The notes under the pieces are model-generated. The model was not told where the DNA came from and ran no database searches. It was given only the letters and a program-made list of their open reading frames with translations. 64,000 bases of DNA, from the NCBI RefSeq assembly GCF_022829405.1, contig NZ_JAKSXW010000134.1, positions 1 through 64,000 of the forward strand. The letters run 5' to 3'. A program made the translations under genes and the position numbers. This stretch comes from Methylobacterium sp. J-076. Lineage in GTDB: Bacteria; Pseudomonadota; Alphaproteobacteria; Rhizobiales; Beijerinckiaceae. This document shows, piece after piece, positions 62,395 to 64,000 of the stretch; within the stretch, counting starts at the first letter, position 1, and each line of letters begins with the position of its first letter.

Positions 62395-63015
62395 ATGACC
62401 GCAGCCGCCGCCTTCTTCTACCTGTTCGCGAGCATCGCCGTCGCGTCGGGCTTCATGGTGATCGCCTCCCGCAATCCCGTGGCCTCGGTGCTGTTCCTGA
62501 TTCTCGCCTTCGTGAACGCGGCGGGGCTCTTCGTCCTGATGGGCGCCGAGTTCCTGGCGATGATCCTCGTGGTCGTCTACGTCGGCGCCGTCGCCGTGCT
62601 GTTCCTGTTCGTCGTGATGATGCTCGACGTGGACTTCGCCGAGCTGCGCCAGGGCTTCCAGCAATATCTGCCGATCGGCGCGCTGATCGGCGCGATCTTC
62701 CTGATCGAGTTGCTGCTGGTGGTCGGCTCCTGGACGATCGATCCGGGCCTCGTGCAGGCGCCGCTGGGCAACGTGGCGAGCGCCGAGAACGTCACCAACG
62801 CCCAGGCGCTGGGCCGGGTGATCTATACGGACTACGCGTACTTCTTCCAGATCGCCGGCCTCATCCTCCTCGTGGCGATGATCGGCGCGATCGTGCTGAC
62901 GCTGCGGGACCGGCCCGGCGTCAAGCGCCAGAACATCGCGGTGCAGAACGCCCGCACCCAGGCCACCGCCGTGGAGACCCGCAAGGTGCCCTCCCGGCAG
63001 GGCGTGGAAGTCTGA
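62395..63015 (+). CDS. nuoJ: NADH-quinone oxidoreductase subunit J
   Basis: A 206-residue membrane subunit with about five hydrophobic segments; [20 protein letters not shown] and [20 protein letters not shown], the pi-bulge helix, are typical. The ATG at 62395 was taken; upstream in-frame starts were not seen. The C-terminus is a polar tail. Confidence 0.94.
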   Translation: MTAAAAFFYLFASIAVASGFMVIASRNPVASVLFLILAFVNAAGLFVLMGAEFLAMILVVVYVGAVAVLFLFVVMMLDVDFAELRQGFQQYLPIGALIGAIFLIELLLVVGSWTIDPGLVQAPLGNVASAENVTNAQALGRVIYTDYAYFFQIAGLILLVAMIGAIVLTLRDRPGVKRQNIAVQNARTQATAVETRKVPSRQGVEV

Positions 63016-63037
63016 TGCCCGCCGGAGGTGTGACACG

Positions 63038-63343
63038 ATGATCGGCCTGAGCCACTATCTCACCGTCGCGGCGATCCTGTTCACGCTCGGCGTGCTCGGC
63101 ATCTTCATCAACCGCAAGAACATCATCGTCATCCTGATGTCGGTCGAGCTGATCCTGCTCTCGGTCAACATCAACCTCGTGGCCTTCTCGACGCAGCTGA
63201 ACGACATCACCGGCCAGGTTTTCGCCCTGTTCGTGCTGACGGTCGCGGCGGCCGAATCGGCCATCGGCCTCGCCATCCTGGTGGTGTTCTTCCGCAACCG
63301 CGGATCGATCGCGGTCGAGGACGTGAGCATGATGAAGGGCTGA
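63038..63343 (+). CDS. nuoK: NADH-quinone oxidoreductase subunit K
   Basis: A 101-residue membrane subunit with three segments; the two conserved acidic residues in [12 protein letters not shown] (Glu36) and [11 protein letters not shown] (Glu72) are present, matching the proton-channel residues known in NuoK. It starts 22 bp after nuoJ. Confidence 0.96.
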   Translation: MIGLSHYLTVAAILFTLGVLGIFINRKNIIVILMSVELILLSVNINLVAFSTQLNDITGQVFALFVLTVAAAESAIGLAILVVFFRNRGSIAVEDVSMMKG

Positions 63344-63404
63344 CCGGCCCTCCGTCGTCTCCCAACCCGCCCCGCCCGACGCGAAGACGGACAGCCTTCC
63401 CCCG

Positions 63405-64000
63405 ATGTACCACGCGATCGTCTTCTTCCCGCTCATCGGCGCCCTGGTCGCCGGCCTGTTCGGGCGCTTCCTCGGCGCGCGGGCCTGCGAGTACGTCACC
63501 ACGGCGTTCCTCGCCTTCACCGCCCTGCTGTCCTGGGGGGTGTTCCTCGACGGCGGCCCGGAGGTGCGGGTGCAGGTGGCCTCGTGGTTCACCGCCGGCG
63601 ACCTGACGGTGGATTGGGCCTTCCGCATCGACACGCTGACGCGGGTGATGCTGGTGGTGGTGACCTCGGTCTCGACCCTCGTGCACCTCTACTCCATCGG
63701 CTACATGCACGAGGATCCGCACCGGCCGCGCTTCTTCGCGTACCTGTCGCTGTTCACCTTCGCCATGCTGATGCTGGTGACGGCGGACAACCTGGTGCAG
63801 ATGTTCTTCGGCTGGGAGGGCGTCGGCCTCGCCTCCTACCTGCTGATCGGCTTCTGGTACGAGAAGCCCTCGGCCAACGCCGCGGCGATGAAGGCGTTCA
63901 TCGTCAACCGCGTCGGCGATTTCGGCTTCTCGCTGGGTATCTTCCTCGTCTTCGTGCTGTTCGGCTCGGTGGCGTTCGACGGGATCTTCCCGAAGATCGA
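63405..64000 (+). CDS. nuoL: NADH-quinone oxidoreductase subunit L, 5' part (cut by window)
   Basis: The first 198 codons of the largest antiporter-like subunit, from the ATG at 63405. Visible are the N-terminal helices ([20 protein letters not shown]), [20 protein letters not shown] and the key glutamate region [20 protein letters not shown]. The gene continues past the window end, presumably followed by nuoM and nuoN. A 61-bp gap separates it from nuoK. Confidence 0.95.
   Translation, partial: MYHAIVFFPLIGALVAGLFGRFLGARACEYVTTAFLAFTALLSWGVFLDGGPEVRVQVASWFTAGDLTVDWAFRIDTLTRVMLVVVTSVSTLVHLYSIGYMHEDPHRPRFFAYLSLFTFAMLMLVTADNLVQMFFGWEGVGLASYLLIGFWYEKPSANAAAMKAFIVNRVGDFGFSLGIFLVFVLFGSVAFDGIFPKI

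Overview
The window is about 64 kb of very GC-rich DNA from an alphaproteobacterium, most likely Methylobacterium or Methylorubrum (Hyphomicrobiales). The signs are a Ros/MucR regulator, an EcfG-type sigma factor, a mitofilin/Mic60-like protein between hemD and a hemY-like gene, separate nuoC and nuoD genes, a small secreted GCG-rich protein, and interspersed palindromic repeats of a type common in this group. The hem and nuo genes point to the chromosome. The genus call is inference from gene content.

Layout. 0-1.7 kb: 5' end of an IS5-family transposase, a MucR-type regulator, a DCC-family protein and a small secreted protein. 1.8-10 kb: a complete aldarate pathway on the minus strand (kdgD, gudP-like transporter, gudD, 2-oxoglutarate semialdehyde dehydrogenase, garD) with a divergent LysR regulator. 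Together they would take D-glucarate and galactarate to 2-oxoglutarate. 10-16 kb: a Crp/Fnr regulator divergent from a secreted pentapeptide-repeat protein across a CRP-like palindrome, then ugpBAEC for glycerol-3-phosphate uptake. 16-17.2 kb: a sulfite-oxidase-like molybdoenzyme. 17.4-28.2 kb: two divergent blocks around an IclR regulator. One holds an MHS transporter, a ThDP enzyme and an FAD-linked 2-hydroxyacid dehydrogenase. The other holds a class III CoA-transferase, a crotonase, a CoA-transferase-like pair and an acyl-CoA ligase. Two near-identical 17-bp palindromes, one by each block, suggest one regulon for an unidentified acid.

28.3-38.2 kb: an RND efflux pump with its adaptor and a two-component system, small secreted proteins, a candidate small RNA with a terminator, and a porin. 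38.2-41.3 kb: an accessory stretch ending at the 3' end of tRNA-Thr(GGT), with decayed sequence, a lower-GC membrane/coiled-coil protein and a ribbon-helix-helix gene pair. 41.5-48 kb: NUDIX hydrolase, HemY-like protein, Mic60-like protein, hemD and an aldose-epimerase-like protein. 48-52 kb: two small or uncharacterised proteins, a PhoP/PhoQ-like system and a sigma factor whose N-terminus looks like the anti-sigma factor NepR. 52.2 kb: tRNA-Asp(GTC).

52.7-64 kb: the complex I operon nuoA to nuoL (nuoL cut by the window). A 484-bp cassette bounded by inverted repeats and encoding a four-helix-bundle (S23-type) protein sits exactly between nuoC and nuoD. A palindromic repeat sits between nuoF and nuoG. 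The cassette, the NepR-sigma fusion and the IclR-controlled acid pathway are the most unusual features. Start sites, operators and functional guesses were read by eye, without database searches.
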